Source: Candidatus Sulfuricurvum sp. RIFRC-1 (GTDB lineage: Bacteria; Campylobacterota; Campylobacteria; Campylobacterales; Sulfurimonadaceae). Taken from it: a stretch of 64,000 bases of DNA. Shown here piece after piece: positions 17,438 through 25,584 of this stretch (position 1 is its first letter; each line of letters opens with the position of its first letter). Where the stretch lies: contig NC_020505.1 of assembly GCF_000310245.1 (NCBI RefSeq), positions 744,001-808,000 of the forward strand. Reading direction: 5' to 3'. Position numbers and translations under genes: made by a program. The notes under the pieces were generated by a model. The model searched no databases, was not told the DNA's origin, and saw only the letters and a program-made list of their open reading frames with translations.

Positions 17438-18328
17438 ATGCGAATTAGAGAAATGGCTTATTATATCAATCAAGTAAAGTTCGAAGAATGTAGATTATCA
17501 CTTTCAACTACTACTATAGGTAATATTCAGGCTTTTAAAGTAGCTATTCCATTTCTTCAAAATATTCCGATTTTTCACAAAGAAATTCAAGAGATTTTAG
17601 CAGCTGAATTGTATTCAACATCGCAAGATTCTTTAACATTTACTACAACAAGTAGGGCTTATAATGTTTATGCTGATGCAATAAAAGTTATTAATAAAGC
17701 CTCTTTGCTATTGGATTTGTCGAATGAGATATATCCTCCGCTTTCTGAAAATACCATTAGTATTAAATTACCTGAAACTAGTGACATGAGGGCTTTATAC
17801 CATTCTATTAAATCATTTGAACAGGCTTTCTCAATCTTACTCACAGATGATGCTATTAATTCAGCTATTTCAATTGAAAATTGGGAACATGGTTCATTTT
17901 GGATAAATTTATATGCTGGATCAGCACTTGCAGTAGGGGTAATTTCAGGAACAGTATGGGCTTCTGCTGTCATAGCAAATAAATATCAAGAAGTTAAAAT
18001 TCATGAGCAATATGTAAGAAGCCTTAATATAAAAAATGAAAGTTTAGAAGATTTATTACAAGCACAAAAAGAGCTAACAGATGAACTTATAAATATGGAA
18101 ACAAGGGCTATCATAGATAAGCATTTAGGTGGTTCTGCTGATCAAGAAAAATTTGAAAGAGTTAAGTTAGCAATAAAAACAATTGCTGAGCTAATAAATC
18201 AAGGAGCCGAGATTAATCCTGCGCTTGATGCGCCTGAAAATGTACAAAATCTTTTTCCTGATTTTTCGAGATTAGATTCTATTCAATCTCGGATTCCACG
18301 AATTGTACATAAAAAAAATGAAGATTAG
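17438..18328 (+). CDS. Unknown membrane-anchored protein in a low-GC accessory patch
   Basis: 296 residues with no family I can name. One strongly hydrophobic helix (about 154-181, rich in Ala, Val, Gly and Trp) separates an N-terminal mixed region of about 150 residues from a charged, helical and probably coiled-coil C-terminal half (185-250). The segment just before the membrane helix, ENWEHGSFWINLYAGSA, looks like a conserved-type junction. Base composition is clearly more AT-rich than the flanking genes, with frequent AAA, ATT and TTA codons, a sign of transfer. Bordered by a toxin fragment and an AbiEii-like operon, so a role in phage defence or conflict is possible but unproven. Good ribosome site and promoter suggest it is expressed. 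Confidence 0.75.
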   Translation: MRIREMAYYINQVKFEECRLSLSTTTIGNIQAFKVAIPFLQNIPIFHKEIQEILAAELYSTSQDSLTFTTTSRAYNVYADAIKVINKASLLLDLSNEIYPPLSENTISIKLPETSDMRALYHSIKSFEQAFSILLTDDAINSAISIENWEHGSFWINLYAGSALAVGVISGTVWASAVIANKYQEVKIHEQYVRSLNIKNESLEDLLQAQKELTDELINMETRAIIDKHLGGSADQEKFERVKLAIKTIAELINQGAEINPALDAPENVQNLFPDFSRLDSIQSRIPRIVHKKNED

Positions 18329-18375
18329 TTGATTATAGAAAAAACGGGACAGACTACTTTTTTACAATAGAAATT

Positions 18376-19086
18376 TTATTGAAAAAGTTTTACCAACTTC
18401 ATACGCATTTCCTCAAATGTTTGAGGCTTTCCGACTAGTCCCGCCAATCCTTCATCACGTTCTGCCAAATATTTTCTAGTTTTAAAACTCTCTAGCCACA
18501 TCGTTTGGAAATATTCTTCTGTGCAATAAAGCGGTTCATGTTGCATTATCAGCGATTTGGTTGTCTCTGGCGTAAAGCGATAATCATTTAGTTCGTAGAA
18601 TCGGAGCATATCGTAGAGATCACGTGATTTGGTTCGTTTGTAGAACATCAAAGATTTCATTTTAAAGATCGTCTCCAGTGAAGCTATCTTGATATTTCCG
18701 ATGGTTGTATAGACATCAGCGGAAAGAAATTCTTTTGTGCCGGTATTACTTCCACCGTCGAAAAATTGAATCTTTATACCGTTGACCATCCATGTTTGAA
18801 GATAGTATTCGACATTGTCCCCACCGAGTAAGAAATCTTCCTTGATTGCTTGAGAAGGTTGGATGTAATCGATATTGCTCATACCGAATTTCTCTACACA
18901 AAACTCAATAAATGATTGAATATCTTCTAAGGGGAGTTCTTGCGTGAGGCAAAAATCCAAATCTTCGGAAATGCGGTGATTGATATGATAGGAAAGGGCG
19001 GTTCCACCCACCAATCTAAAATCATGCTTGCTAAAAATCTCATGATCTTGGATGATCGGTAGAATCTGTTTGATGGCTTCGGTCAT
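18376..19086 (-). CDS. AbiEii/AbiGii-type nucleotidyltransferase (toxin-like)
   Basis: 236 residues of the DNA polymerase beta-like nucleotidyltransferase group that includes the AbiE toxin. Key segment: LVGGTALSYHINHRISEDLD (residues 25-44), giving the GG-T motif and the paired acidic residues D42 and D44. A later KMKSLMFYKRTKSRDLYDM block is also typical (K and RD-YD). AbiEii proteins transfer nucleotides and cause bacteriostasis in phage-infected cells. Its start overlaps the upstream HTH gene by four bases (ATGA on the minus strand), the arrangement of a toxin-antitoxin pair. At 236 residues it is somewhat shorter than classical AbiEii. Confidence 0.82.
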   Translation of the reverse strand: MTEAIKQILPIIQDHEIFSKHDFRLVGGTALSYHINHRISEDLDFCLTQELPLEDIQSFIEFCVEKFGMSNIDYIQPSQAIKEDFLLGGDNVEYYLQTWMVNGIKIQFFDGGSNTGTKEFLSADVYTTIGNIKIASLETIFKMKSLMFYKRTKSRDLYDMLRFYELNDYRFTPETTKSLIMQHEPLYCTEEYFQTMWLESFKTRKYLAERDEGLAGLVGKPQTFEEMRMKLVKLFQ

Positions 19087-19691
19087 GCGCTAAGTCCTGT
19101 CATCTTTTTAATCTGAAAGAGGGTGTTAAACGGTACTTTTTTCTCTTGAGCCATTTTTACTAGCTCATCGGCAGTATAGTGTTTGGTCAGATACGTCATA
19201 TAACGTTTTTTAGGATGGCGTAGAAGTTCCTCTAATGATGGTAACGGATGATTCTGAAAATAGGTTTCCGAGTCTATGGCGAATTCAATCTGCTCTGAAG
19301 CTTCATTATAATCTTCGATTGGCATGGTATGTTCGAGTTTCATCAAGATGGAACGGACGCGTTCGATCCCGAATAGACGGATCAGTGTTTGGGTATCCTC
19401 TTGATTTGGTGTTGAGAGATAAATGGAAATGAGACTATTAATCTCTATAAGCAAATGATCTTGCCGTGACCATAAGAGATCAATACTAAACCACTCTTTT
19501 CGAAGTTTGACGAAACGGGTTTTAGGGCTAAATTTTGACGGTATATTTTTAAGCTGTAAATACTCTTCAGCCTCATCAAGGCTAATAGTACGAAGGAGGG
19601 TAAGGAGCTTTTGACGTTTTGGATTGGATTCCCAATCGCTGAGCGTACTATCAGCAATTTGAAACATTTTAGTGATTTCAGCAGTTGTCAT
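19083..19691 (-). CDS. Helix-turn-helix partner of the AbiEii-like protein (possible antitoxin)
   Basis: 202 residues. The N-terminal 30 residues form a plausible helix-turn-helix (TTAEITKMFQIADSTLSDWE), reading like a phage-repressor or MerR recognition helix. The middle contains WFSIDLLWSRQDHLLIEINS and a stretch around leucines and acidic residues. The last 45 residues (KKRYMTYLTKHYTADELVKM and on) resemble a second helical DNA- or protein-binding module. I do not recognise a full AbiEi antitoxin. First gene of a two-gene unit, overlapping the nucleotidyltransferase by ATGA, so a repressor/antitoxin role is the natural inference. Confidence 0.7.
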   Translation of the reverse strand: MTTAEITKMFQIADSTLSDWESNPKRQKLLTLLRTISLDEAEEYLQLKNIPSKFSPKTRFVKLRKEWFSIDLLWSRQDHLLIEINSLISIYLSTPNQEDTQTLIRLFGIERVRSILMKLEHTMPIEDYNEASEQIEFAIDSETYFQNHPLPSLEELLRHPKKRYMTYLTKHYTADELVKMAQEKKVPFNTLFQIKKMTGLSA

Positions 19692-19761
19692 ATTCTCTTC
19701 CTCCTCGAAATTTATACAGTTATTATATCCGAATATCGGAATTTACACAATTTTTACATAA

Positions 19762-20256
19762 TCACCGATATTTCTTCGGAAAATCAAACCCGATTATTTC
19801 AGCCGAATTTGCCCCGATACTCTCCCAGCTATCATTTTTCAACCGCATCGCTACAACCCCGCAGGTGGGAATGTTATCGATATCGCCGTCCGTGATAAGG
19901 TTGGCGCATTCGGTGAATTCTGGATTATGTCCGAAAACAAAAAGGGTATCGACACTCACAGGTATGTCTCGTATGAGGGTGAGGATGGTTTCGACATCGG
20001 AGGCGTAGAGGGCGTGATCGTAGCGGATCGACTCCGATGGATACGAGAGGGCTTCGGCAATGGCTATCGCGGTGGTTTTGGCGCGCAGAGCAGGGCTGGA
20101 TAGGATGAGGTCGGGATGGATACCGCTCTCCAAAAGCTTCGACCCCATAAACGGAGCGTCATTGGAGCCCCGTTTGTTTAGGGGGCGGTCATAATCGCTC
20201 AAGGAGGGATCGTTCCGATCCGATTTGGCGTGACGGATGAGGTAGAGTGTTTTCAT
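19762..20256 (-). CDS. sixA: SixA-type phosphohistidine phosphatase
   Basis: 164 residues of the histidine phosphatase branch, with the RHG-type motif LIRHAKSD at residues 6-13 (catalytic H8), YDRPLNKRG and LSSPALRAKTTA, and the second histidine in VFGHNPEFTE. SixA removes phosphate from histidines of phosphotransfer or PTS proteins. Length and motifs match SixA rather than phosphoglycerate mutase. It is followed by the convergent-looking accessory patch and preceded by a Nudix gene with about 50 bases between, so it may share a transcript with it. Confidence 0.88.
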   Translation of the reverse strand: MKTLYLIRHAKSDRNDPSLSDYDRPLNKRGSNDAPFMGSKLLESGIHPDLILSSPALRAKTTAIAIAEALSYPSESIRYDHALYASDVETILTLIRDIPVSVDTLFVFGHNPEFTECANLITDGDIDNIPTCGVVAMRLKNDSWESIGANSAEIIGFDFPKKYR

Positions 20257-20306
20257 AGTAATAAGCTCCTATTTAAGAGGGAGTAATGGATTGTTGTTTA
20301 TAAAGA

Positions 20307-20879
20307 CTAAAAAGATATCCCCAATATCTCGGACAAAAGAACATCAAGGTCTTGGCGGGATGAACCCGCGAAAGCATTTTGCATAAAGAGATTGAGCCCT
20401 TTGTTATCGTGTTTGAGGAGCGGAACAATCTTAATCCCTGTGATCTCCGACATAAAATGCGATTCATCTCCCTCTTCGTAAGCATGCAGGAGAATAGAGC
20501 GGGAGAAGTTGTTGAGGATATGGTAGTAGATATGCAAGAACTCCGCTTCAAGTACTTTTAGCCCGTAGAGGTGAGTGACAATACGGGTTTCGTGGCTTAC
20601 GATAGGGTGGACTTGGGAAGGTTTGATCGTGATGCCGATCTCCTCTTTGATCTCCCGTACAAGAGCTTCCATGAGGGTTTCATTTTCATTCACCGTGCCT
20701 CCGGGGAATCCCATCCGTCCATCCCATCGATCGATCATAATCATGGCGGGACATTTTAGGTGCTGCATATTGTCTTTAAAATATTTCCATGGGGAAATAG
20801 ATTCGACGTAGATAGCTAAAAAAACGGCATTTCTTTTCGGATGATCACTCCATCCAAACGGTACTCTTTGGGTTGTCAT
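20307..20879 (-). CDS. Nudix hydrolase, NUDT16-like
   Basis: 190 residues. The Nudix box is complete: GGTVNENETLMEALVREIKE followed by EIGI (G-x5-E-x7-REUxEExGU). The segment before the box, MIMIDRWDGRMGFPGG, is like NUDT16 and related diphosphatases, which hydrolyse nucleoside diphosphates or capped RNA. The cysteine-poor C-terminal half has no extra domain. Substrate cannot be predicted. Lies on the minus strand upstream of sixA. The GGTVNEN site and full length argue that it is active. Confidence 0.85.
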   Translation of the reverse strand: MTTQRVPFGWSDHPKRNAVFLAIYVESISPWKYFKDNMQHLKCPAMIMIDRWDGRMGFPGGTVNENETLMEALVREIKEEIGITIKPSQVHPIVSHETRIVTHLYGLKVLEAEFLHIYYHILNNFSRSILLHAYEEGDESHFMSEITGIKIVPLLKHDNKGLNLFMQNAFAGSSRQDLDVLLSEILGISF

Positions 20880-20915
20880 GGTTCTCGCATTAATTTATGT
20901 ATAGAATTTTATCGG

Positions 20916-21026
20916 TTAAATATCGCAGTCATCTTCATCATTATAATTGTCTCTTTTACGATTGATGAATTTAACAAATAGGTACAAAAGAGCAAGTACA
21001 CCGAATAAAATATAATAGGAATCCAT
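20916..21026 (-). CDS. Small single-pass membrane protein (36 residues)
   Basis: A short frame too small for usual gene finding: MDSYYILFGVLALLYLFVKF, then a basic turn INRKRDN and a strongly acidic tail ending DEDDCDI. Residues 4-20 form one membrane helix; by the positive-inside rule the charged tail should face the cytoplasm. AGAGGA lies three bases before the ATG, and an extended -10 (TGCTATAAT, 21056-21064, minus strand) lies 30 bases upstream. The pattern resembles small respiratory or envelope regulators, but no family is recognised. A longer overlapping frame (20909-21112) has no such signals. Confidence 0.6.
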   Translation of the reverse strand: MDSYYILFGVLALLYLFVKFINRKRDNYNDEDDCDI

Positions 21027-21055
21027 ACTATCCTCTTTGGATTATAGATGGATAA

Positions 21056-21064
21056 ATTATAGCA
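21056..21064 (-). promoter_or_regulatory. Extended -10 promoter of the 36-residue membrane protein
   Basis: On the minus strand this reads TGCTATAAT, a perfect -10 with extended TG, 30 bases before the small gene's ATG. It is divergent from the promoter of the aldo/keto reductase gene. Confidence 0.5.
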
Positions 21065-21094
21065 CTCAATTATGAATTTAATGATTTTACAAAG

Positions 21095-21122
21095 TTGGAT
21101 TCGAATTTGCATAGACTATACT
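21095..21122 (+). promoter_or_regulatory. Sigma70-type promoter of the aldo/keto reductase gene
   Basis: TTGGAT, 16-base spacer, TATACT. It ends 30 bases before the ATG at 21153; GGAGG (21140-21144) is the ribosome site. Confidence 0.5.
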
Positions 21123-21152
21123 GTTTTAATAATTTTTACGGAGGATTTTCAC

Positions 21153-22028
21153 ATGATGCCGACGCTGACAACCAACCAAAATATCACAATGCCCGCTCTC
21201 ATCTATGGGACGGCATGGAAAAAAGAGCGTACCGCAGATTTGGTGGAGATGGCGATATTGAGCGGATTTCGAGGGATCGATACGGCGTGTCAGCCCAAAC
21301 ACTATGAAGAGCCGCTGGTCGGTGAAGCATTGGTTCGATTGGCCGCTGGGGGGATAGGGCGTGAAGAACTCTTTCTCCAAACCAAATTTACCCCCCTCTC
21401 AGGGCAAGATCCTAAGCAGATACCGTATGATCCGAATGCGGCTTTGGAGGTACAGGTTGAACAGTCATTTAAGACGTCACAGCGAAATTTGAAAACCGAC
21501 TATGTTGATTCATTGGTGCTTCACTCTCCCCTTTTCCCGTACGCGAATCTCTCGACAGTATGGTCAGCGATGGAAAAAATCTATCTCAGCGGCGGTACGC
21601 GACAACTGGGAATTAGCAATTGCTATGATGTGGAACTTCTGAAGCGTTTGTACCGTGATGCCGAAGTGAAACCCTCCGTGGTGCAAAACCGGTTTTACGA
21701 TCAGAGCGGATACGACATAGAACTTCGGGCATGGTGTGATGAGGTCGGAATCCTCTATCAGAGTTTTTGGAGCCTCACGGCCAATCCCCATATTTTAGCG
21801 AGTCGAGAGTTTTTTGCCCTGACCCAAGAGTACAATAAAACCGAAGCTCAGATACTTTATCGTTATTTGAATCATATCGGTATCGTGCCGTTGATCGGCT
21901 CTACTTCGCAGAAGCACATTACGGAAGATTTGGATATTTTCAGCTTTGAATTAAAAGCAGACGAAATCACAGCTATTAGTTCGCTTTTATTTGATCCGCA
22001 AATCCTTCACGATTCGGATGTACGCTAA
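21153..22028 (+). CDS. Aldo/keto reductase family oxidoreductase
   Basis: 291 residues, a TIM-barrel NADPH-dependent reductase. Visible: GFRGIDTACQPKHYEE (D of the catalytic set, with the tyrosine further along than in the usual DTAxxY spacing), LQTKFTP (lysine), LVLHSP (histidine), QLGISNCY and, at the cofactor end, IVPLIGSTSQKHITEDL. The DTACQPKHY form is a known variant subgroup. Substrate cannot be told. ATG 21153 is set by GGAGG nine bases upstream and by the family N-terminus; the frame extends to 21072 without supporting signals. The DUF3108 gene starts 17 bases after its stop. Confidence 0.88.
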   Translation: MMPTLTTNQNITMPALIYGTAWKKERTADLVEMAILSGFRGIDTACQPKHYEEPLVGEALVRLAAGGIGREELFLQTKFTPLSGQDPKQIPYDPNAALEVQVEQSFKTSQRNLKTDYVDSLVLHSPLFPYANLSTVWSAMEKIYLSGGTRQLGISNCYDVELLKRLYRDAEVKPSVVQNRFYDQSGYDIELRAWCDEVGILYQSFWSLTANPHILASREFFALTQEYNKTEAQILYRYLNHIGIVPLIGSTSQKHITEDLDIFSFELKADEITAISSLLFDPQILHDSDVR

Positions 22029-22045
22029 CACAAAAGGATTTAGTC

Positions 22046-22759
22046 ATGAAAACAATTATCTTTGTGTTAGCCCTGTTGTCTCAGATTGCAAATGCAAAAG
22101 TGATCAGTGCTACGTATGCAGTATCGTACGGGATTTTTCAAACCATGGGGATTGCCGATGCGCGGTTCGAGACCCGTGATGATGATACGTATAGTATTCG
22201 AATCGAAGCAAGAACAACCGGAATCGCCCAAGTACTCAGCAACAACCGTGTTGAAATCTATGAAAGCCACGGATCGATTATCAATGGAGAATTGGTTCCC
22301 AAAAAATACATCAAAATCCGACGAACCGATTCGAAAAAAACGACGAAAATCTACACCTTCGATCACGCTAATAAAGTCGTTTGGCGAGAGAATGTTGATG
22401 GCTATGAATGGGAAAAAGTCACACATGATTATTATGCTTCCGAAGATATTTTGAGCCTCTTTTTTAATGTCAAACAATATATGAAATCACGCCAAAACCA
22501 AGTATTGTATGCGATTGGAGCCAATAAAAATAATGGCAGAATCGATGTCGTATTCCCTAAGGGAGAAGAGATTGAGAAGTTAAAAAAAGAGCTTGAAATT
22601 GAAGAGGGTATTTTTGTCAAAGTGGTCTTAAATGATAGAATTTTTAGCAGTGCGAATGGGGAGTTGCTCATCAATTTGGACCAAGACGGATTATGTGAAA
22701 AAGCGATTTTGGAAGATGTTTTATTGTTTGGGGATATTGTCGGTAAGCGTATTCGATAA
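22046..22759 (+). CDS. DUF3108 periplasmic protein
   Basis: 237 residues with a signal peptide (1-17, MKTIIFVLALLSQIANA) and then a beta-rich domain. The start ISATYAVSYGIFQTMGIADA and later YTFDHANKVVW, DILSLFFNVK and VLYAIGANKNNGRIDV fit the DUF3108 family, exported proteins with a LolA-like shape and no defined role. A ribosome site, AAAGGA, precedes the ATG. Likely cotranscribed with the reductase, although their functions have no evident link. Stop lies about 50 bases before tRNA-Gly. Confidence 0.8.
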   Translation: MKTIIFVLALLSQIANAKVISATYAVSYGIFQTMGIADARFETRDDDTYSIRIEARTTGIAQVLSNNRVEIYESHGSIINGELVPKKYIKIRRTDSKKTTKIYTFDHANKVVWRENVDGYEWEKVTHDYYASEDILSLFFNVKQYMKSRQNQVLYAIGANKNNGRIDVVFPKGEEIEKLKKELEIEEGIFVKVVLNDRIFSSANGELLINLDQDGLCEKAILEDVLLFGDIVGKRIR

Positions 22760-22807
22760 GTTCTTATCTTATTTTTAGACTTCAGAGGGTATAATTCTGC
22801 CAGTGAT

Positions 22808-22884
<77 letters not shown>

Positions 22885-22944
22885 CTCTCTCTTTTTAACT
22901 AATCCACAAAAAATCTTACTTTTATTTTACACCTTGGTTATATC

Positions 22945-22971
22945 GACAGAGCCGAAGCTCCATCGTTTTTG
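22945..22971. terminator. Stem-loop between tRNA-Gly and the convergent adhesin gene
   Basis: On the minus strand: GATGGAGC, TTCG tetraloop, GCTCTGTC, an 8-bp stem with two G-U pairs, 8 bases past the adhesin stop. On the plus strand the GAGC/GCTC core is followed by GTTTTTG. It could end transcripts from both directions. Confidence 0.45.
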
Positions 22972-25452
22972 TTATGGAATGATAGTAACCTCTTCATCGA
23001 CGTGTAAGAATACATCATTACCGTTCACTGAGCTGGTGTAACTATCATATCCTGTGAGTTGATCTGTGGCAAGAGACCATGAGCCTGAAAGATCTATAGT
23101 GTCACCCGCATCTCCATTCACATAAAGCGTTCCGTCACTGATTGTATCGACGTGATCAGGAGAGACGTTCAATATGGTTGTATCTCCATTTTTCATGTCG
23201 ATTTGATTGATGGTGCTGTTGGTGTCTGAAAGAAGAGCGCTGATATTAGAGAGATCGATTGTCTGTTCGCCATCGATGAGCAGAACGTCACCGAGAAAGG
23301 TGGTTCCTGCAGATGGAAGCAATGTAACGGTTACTACTGCAGTACTTGTTCCGCCATTTCCATCACTGATGGTATAACTGAACGTGTCGATAGCAGGAGC
23401 TATAATAGTATCATATGCATCTGTAGGATCATAAAGAATATTTCCGTTTGAATCCATTGTGACACTGCCTAACGTTAAACTATCATCGACACTAATGATA
23501 TTGAGAGTATCTCCATCAGGATCTGTATCATTTGAGAGCAAATCTGCTTCTGAAAAATAGAGGAGAGAACCCTCTGTTAGTGTCGTTGTTCCGCTGTTTG
23601 AAGCGAGCAACTGATCAATTGAAAATGATTTGTCATTCGTTTCATCATTGAGAACTTGAATTGTATCGAATGCGACATCTGAGTTAATGGTGAGAATATC
23701 ACCATAATGACCATTTTGCAAAATATTAAAGGTAACTGTGTACTCAGAAGAATCTATGATAGTGTCACCATCTTTGAGAATCAATGTAACCGTGTCATGA
23801 GTTGAATTAAAATTTCCTAAATCAATCAAAAGCAATTTTATATCTTGGTCAAAAACAAATTGAAGCCCCTCTCCCGGATCGATTTGTTGACCCGAATCGC
23901 TGGATAGGCCATCAACACCCATAGTCGGTCCGCTGCCATCCACTAAAAAACCTTCTCCGCCGAGAGCGGTGATAGTAACATTATCGTTGGAATAGTCATT
24001 TCCCGCATTGAGATCATAATTCCATGCCGATGTATAGGTGATGACGTCGGTATTCCCTGTGTCATTGACAGCTATTGGAGCATCGTTGATAGGAGTAACG
24101 ACAGGGGTATCACTGTCAATATCAAATGCACCGTCCGTATCGGTTACTTTAAGATCAATGGTATCGAGTGTTCCACCCAAGTTGATTACGTCCACACCCG
24201 CTTGGGTTAGTTTGACCACACCGTCTTCGAGTATGTAGTGAGTGCTTGGTGTGTTGAAAGTCACCGTGAGGGTGTCACCTGTATCTTCATCGGATGTCAC
24301 ATACGTACCTGCGGTAGCACCTGCAAGAACGCCGCTGTCTTCGGTAAAGTCATTGGCGGTAACTTCGATCGTCGGAGTATCGTTGGTAGGAGTAACGACA
24401 GGAGTATCACTGTCAATATCAAATGCACCGTCCGTATCGGTTACTTTAAGATCAATGGTATCGAGTGTTCCACCCAAGTTGATTACGTCCACACCCGCTT
24501 GGGTTAGTTTGACCACACCGTCTTCGAGTATGTAGTGAGTGCTTGGTGTGTTGAAAGTCACCGTGAGGGTGTCACCTGTATCTTCATCGGATGTCACATA
24601 CGTACCTGCGGTAGCACCTGCAAGAACGCCGCTGTCTTCGGTAAAGTCATTGGCGGTAACTTCGATCGTCGGAGTATCGTTAACCGGGGTGACATTGATA
24701 TTGACTGTTGCTGTATCGCTACCTCCTTGTCCGTCAGAGATAGTATAAGTAAAGCTTGCAGGCCCATTGTAGTTTGTATTTGGAGTGAAGACAATATTGC
24801 CATCCACTAAGGCAACCGTTCCATTCGTCGCATCCTGAACACCGATGATACTCAAGGTATTTCCGTCGATATCACTATCATTGCTCAATAACGTAGCGGG
24901 AAGAATGGTAAGAGAACTATCCTCCGGTGTACTCAACGCATCATTTTCTGCTTCAGGGTCGTAGCTATCGTCTGTAGCGTCAGGTGCAGTATTCTGAGTC
25001 TGAGGATTATCCGGTTCTAAGGTGACTGCTAATGGAGAACTCTCGGTTCCTGTTAAATAACTGCTTGGATCTCCGCGTGCATCATTACGATCTGCGAATT
25101 CAGCTCCTGCATTTGCATCACCGACAACCTCTTGTCCGGCAGCGGTTTCTTCCAAATTCTCAGGATTTAATGTTTCTGCTAATGCTTGTTGAAGGGCTTT
25201 GACATCGAGAGCTTCTCCTTCATCAAGGACTGAAAATACCGATTTGTCGAGTAAAATTTCATCATTTCCATTGAGGGTCAGTTCACGTCCCCCTTCTAAA
25301 GTTAAGGTAACTTTTGAGTCGGTGCCCAAAGCATATACCATCTCATTCTCATGAAGTGCTTCACCGACATTTAATACATGTAACTGATCATTGAGTGTTT
25401 TAACTGCAGCTTTTCCACTGATAGATTTAACTGTCCCGACTGTACGTGCCAT
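22972..25452 (-). CDS. LapA-type surface adhesin with N-terminal retention module
   Basis: 826 residues, acidic, almost free of cysteine. Residues 1-110 match the LapA retention module, which plugs in the outer-membrane TolC-like pore; TAAG at 103-106 is the expected LapG cleavage site, at nearly the same position as in P. fluorescens LapA. Then come cadherin/VCBS-like repeats (NDxDxDG, YTISDGQGGSDTATV), including two almost identical 99-residue copies, and a C-terminal part (ISDGTLYVNGDAGDTIDLSG) typical of type I secreted adhesins. Much shorter than the several-thousand-residue LapA. Start has AAGGAG. Last gene of the Lap cluster with its own promoter. Confidence 0.88.
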   Translation of the reverse strand: MARTVGTVKSISGKAAVKTLNDQLHVLNVGEALHENEMVYALGTDSKVTLTLEGGRELTLNGNDEILLDKSVFSVLDEGEALDVKALQQALAETLNPENLEETAAGQEVVGDANAGAEFADRNDARGDPSSYLTGTESSPLAVTLEPDNPQTQNTAPDATDDSYDPEAENDALSTPEDSSLTILPATLLSNDSDIDGNTLSIIGVQDATNGTVALVDGNIVFTPNTNYNGPASFTYTISDGQGGSDTATVNINVTPVNDTPTIEVTANDFTEDSGVLAGATAGTYVTSDEDTGDTLTVTFNTPSTHYILEDGVVKLTQAGVDVINLGGTLDTIDLKVTDTDGAFDIDSDTPVVTPTNDTPTIEVTANDFTEDSGVLAGATAGTYVTSDEDTGDTLTVTFNTPSTHYILEDGVVKLTQAGVDVINLGGTLDTIDLKVTDTDGAFDIDSDTPVVTPINDAPIAVNDTGNTDVITYTSAWNYDLNAGNDYSNDNVTITALGGEGFLVDGSGPTMGVDGLSSDSGQQIDPGEGLQFVFDQDIKLLLIDLGNFNSTHDTVTLILKDGDTIIDSSEYTVTFNILQNGHYGDILTINSDVAFDTIQVLNDETNDKSFSIDQLLASNSGTTTLTEGSLLYFSEADLLSNDTDPDGDTLNIISVDDSLTLGSVTMDSNGNILYDPTDAYDTIIAPAIDTFSYTISDGNGGTSTAVVTVTLLPSAGTTFLGDVLLIDGEQTIDLSNISALLSDTNSTINQIDMKNGDTTILNVSPDHVDTISDGTLYVNGDAGDTIDLSGSWSLATDQLTGYDSYTSSVNGNDVFLHVDEEVTIIP
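24094..24681. repeat. Tandem 297-bp duplication inside the adhesin gene
   Basis: Copy 1 runs from 24094 to 24390 and copy 2 from 24391 to about 24681; they differ at very few bases (for example GGGG against GGAG just after the start). The period of 99 codons keeps the frame. Near-identity at the DNA level implies recent duplication or gene conversion, and the copy number may vary by recombination. Confidence 0.92.
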
Positions 25453-25480
25453 GATAAACTCCTTCTTTTTTGTAACTTCT

Positions 25481-25509
25481 ATTGTAGAACAAAGAGGAAG
25501 GGGAAACTA
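25481..25509 (-). promoter_or_regulatory. Candidate adhesin promoter with poor -35
   Basis: On the minus strand TACAAT (25481-25486) lies 28 bases before the adhesin ATG. The hexamer 17 bases further up is TAGTTT (25504-25509), a weak -35, as expected where an activator is needed. Confidence 0.45.
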
Positions 25510-25556
25510 TTGTACCTTGGTCCAATTTTACAATTTACCTTGTACTTTGGTCCAAT
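25510..25556. promoter_or_regulatory. Direct-repeat operator upstream of the adhesin gene
   Basis: TTGTACCTTGGTCCAAT (25510-25526) and TTGTACTTTGGTCCAAT (25540-25556) differ at one base and start 30 bases apart, close to three helical turns, so both face the same side of DNA. The nearer copy abuts the weak -35. They are good candidates for binding sites of the LuxR-type regulator coded just upstream. Confidence 0.6.
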
Positions 25557-25584
25557 ATAAAATACGATTTATAGGGATATATCG

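Noticed and set aside
18376-19691. Restriction-modification or CBASS system in the accessory patch
   Set aside because: No methyltransferase, nuclease or cyclase motif is present; the nucleotidyltransferase motif fits AbiEii rather than a CD-NTase, which would have a different GS-x-D context.
20909-21112. 67-residue frame on the minus strand
   Set aside because: It overlaps the better supported 36-residue gene in another frame and has no ribosome site or plausible protein features.
24094-24681. Possible CRISPR array
   Set aside because: The repeat unit is 297 bases without spacers and lies within a coding frame; no short direct repeats with unique spacers occur in the window.
24238-24810. 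Repeated antisense open frames on the plus strand inside the adhesin gene
   Set aside because: They arise from the two identical 297-bp repeats and the biased codons of the adhesin, and they have no ribosome site or family resemblance.
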